A stretch of DNA of 41,960 nucleotides from assembly GCF_900996235.1 (NCBI RefSeq), contig NZ_CAAJGM010000218.1, forward strand, positions 1-41,960, given 5' to 3'. Positions 41,600 through 41,960 of this stretch are shown piece by piece. Origin of the DNA: Paraburkholderia sp. BCC1885. Its GTDB lineage: Bacteria > Pseudomonadota > Gammaproteobacteria > Burkholderiales > Burkholderiaceae. The position numbers were made by a program, and so were the translations under genes. Numbering within the stretch: position 1 is the stretch's first letter; each line of letters starts with the position of its first letter. The notes below the pieces were generated by a model. The model ran no database searches and was not told the DNA's origin. It saw only the letters and a program-made list of their open reading frames with translations.

Positions 41600-41960
41600 A
41601 AGGCGGGGCCGGGGCGGGTGGAATGGGCTGAGCGGCTAAACAGACGTTAGGTATCCTACAGAATATGCAGGAGGAGTTATGCCCAACGGCGGGGCGCGCA
41701 GCGCAACGCTGGAACGGATGAGCCCTGTGTCATTAGGAGGCGGCGGTGCGAGAGCACATCTCGTGTTGGGCCGTTTCCGGTTGCAAACTAGGATGGCTCA
41801 CTACGGGCTAGCGGTTGCAGCCCGCTTTCTTTGCTTACTTGTATATTGGTCCCAGTGTCCGGAAACTGATCCTTTCCGTTCACCGGAAGCGGTAGCCCGT
41901 TTTGCTTACCGGGGCTCACAGCCCGAAAGAAAGCTGGTGGCGCCGCTTCCACTTACCGCT
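41600..41960. other. Structured intergenic segment at the right edge
   Basis: Hairpins include CGGGCT (41804-41809) with AGCCCG (41819-41824), GGAAGCGG (41885-41892) with CCGCTTCC (41943-41950), and two competing pairings of GGGCT (41912-41916) with AGCCC at 41894-41898 or 41920-41924. GCTTTCTTTGC at 41824-41834 is also present in the left repeat at 99-109. The segment may be another repeat fragment or the flank of a mobile element continuing outside. Confidence 0.4.
41679..41960 (+). CDS. Possible partial hypothetical ORF running off the right edge
   Basis: An ATG at 41679 follows AGGAGGAG (41669-41676), and the frame stays open for 94 codons to the edge. The reading starts MPNGGARSATLERMSPVSLG and passes through a short hydrophobic patch (ARFLCLLVYW) near residue 58. 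I recognise no domain. Part of the frame lies in hairpin-forming, repeat-related sequence. Long chance frames are common at this GC content, so this is a low-confidence call that needs the sequence beyond the window. Confidence 0.25.
   Translation, partial: MPNGGARSATLERMSPVSLGGGGARAHLVLGRFRLQTRMAHYGLAVAARFLCLLVYWSQCPETDPFRSPEAVARFAYRGSQPERKLVAPLPLTA

Noticed and set aside
41222..41650. 142-residue frame overlapping the end of cca and the right repeat
   Set aside because: Arg/Leu/Trp-rich, out of frame with cca, with its length explained by the A-free tract. No ribosome site.

Overview
The window looks like a piece of a betaproteobacterial chromosome, most likely Burkholderia sensu lato and probably Paraburkholderia. 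The reasons are high GC with GC-rich third positions, the gene neighbourhoods (fliE divergent from fliFGHIJK, fliS-fliT with a second FliK-like gene and a small FlhB-like gene, an SAH riboswitch in front of ahcY, and metF two genes later), and intergenic repeats of a kind I remember from that group. The species call is inference. I saw no rRNA, tRNA or CRISPR array.

Layout. 1-240: the last codons of an IS110-like transposase, then a palindromic intergenic repeat. 241-10951: a flagellar block. fliF, fliG, fliH, fliI, fliJ and fliK run on the minus strand, mostly with overlapping ends. fliE, fliS, fliT, a second FliK-family gene and a short FlhB-like gene run on the plus strand, with a sigma-28-like promoter before fliS. 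10985-16184: oxidative metabolism (coniferyl-aldehyde-dehydrogenase-like ALDH, an AidB-like acyl-CoA dehydrogenase, and a divergent GMC alcohol/choline dehydrogenase). 16523-20479: an inner-membrane DUF937/OmpA fusion, a LysR regulator and a family 2 glycosyltransferase. 20521-23451: the activated-methyl cycle (extended -10 promoter, SAH riboswitch, ahcY, a four-helix membrane protein, metF).

23683-30713: a dipeptide/oligopeptide ABC importer (binding protein, two permeases, two ATPases) ending in an overlapping TraB/GumN gene. A strong hairpin follows the binding-protein gene, and a three-hairpin repeat sits between the two permease genes. 30807-35917: a 5-oxoproline module. pxpB, pxpC and pxpA are followed by DUF969 and DUF979 membrane proteins, the probable transporter, and a divergent winged-helix regulator shares their AT-rich control region. 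35965-41490: 5-formyltetrahydrofolate cyclo-ligase head to head with a lytic transglycosylase, then an NDUFA9-like NAD-binding protein, a glutathione S-transferase and cca. 41491-41960: the same repeat as at the left end, in inverted orientation, then a structured segment with an open frame running off the edge.

Most of this is ordinary core genome. The points most worth following are the 50-bp identical, one-base-depleted repeats placed directly after fliK and cca, the TraB/GumN protein coupled to peptide import, the complete 5-oxoproline module with its visible operator candidates, the DUF937/OmpA membrane fusion, and the repeat-like N-terminus of the DppD-type ATPase.
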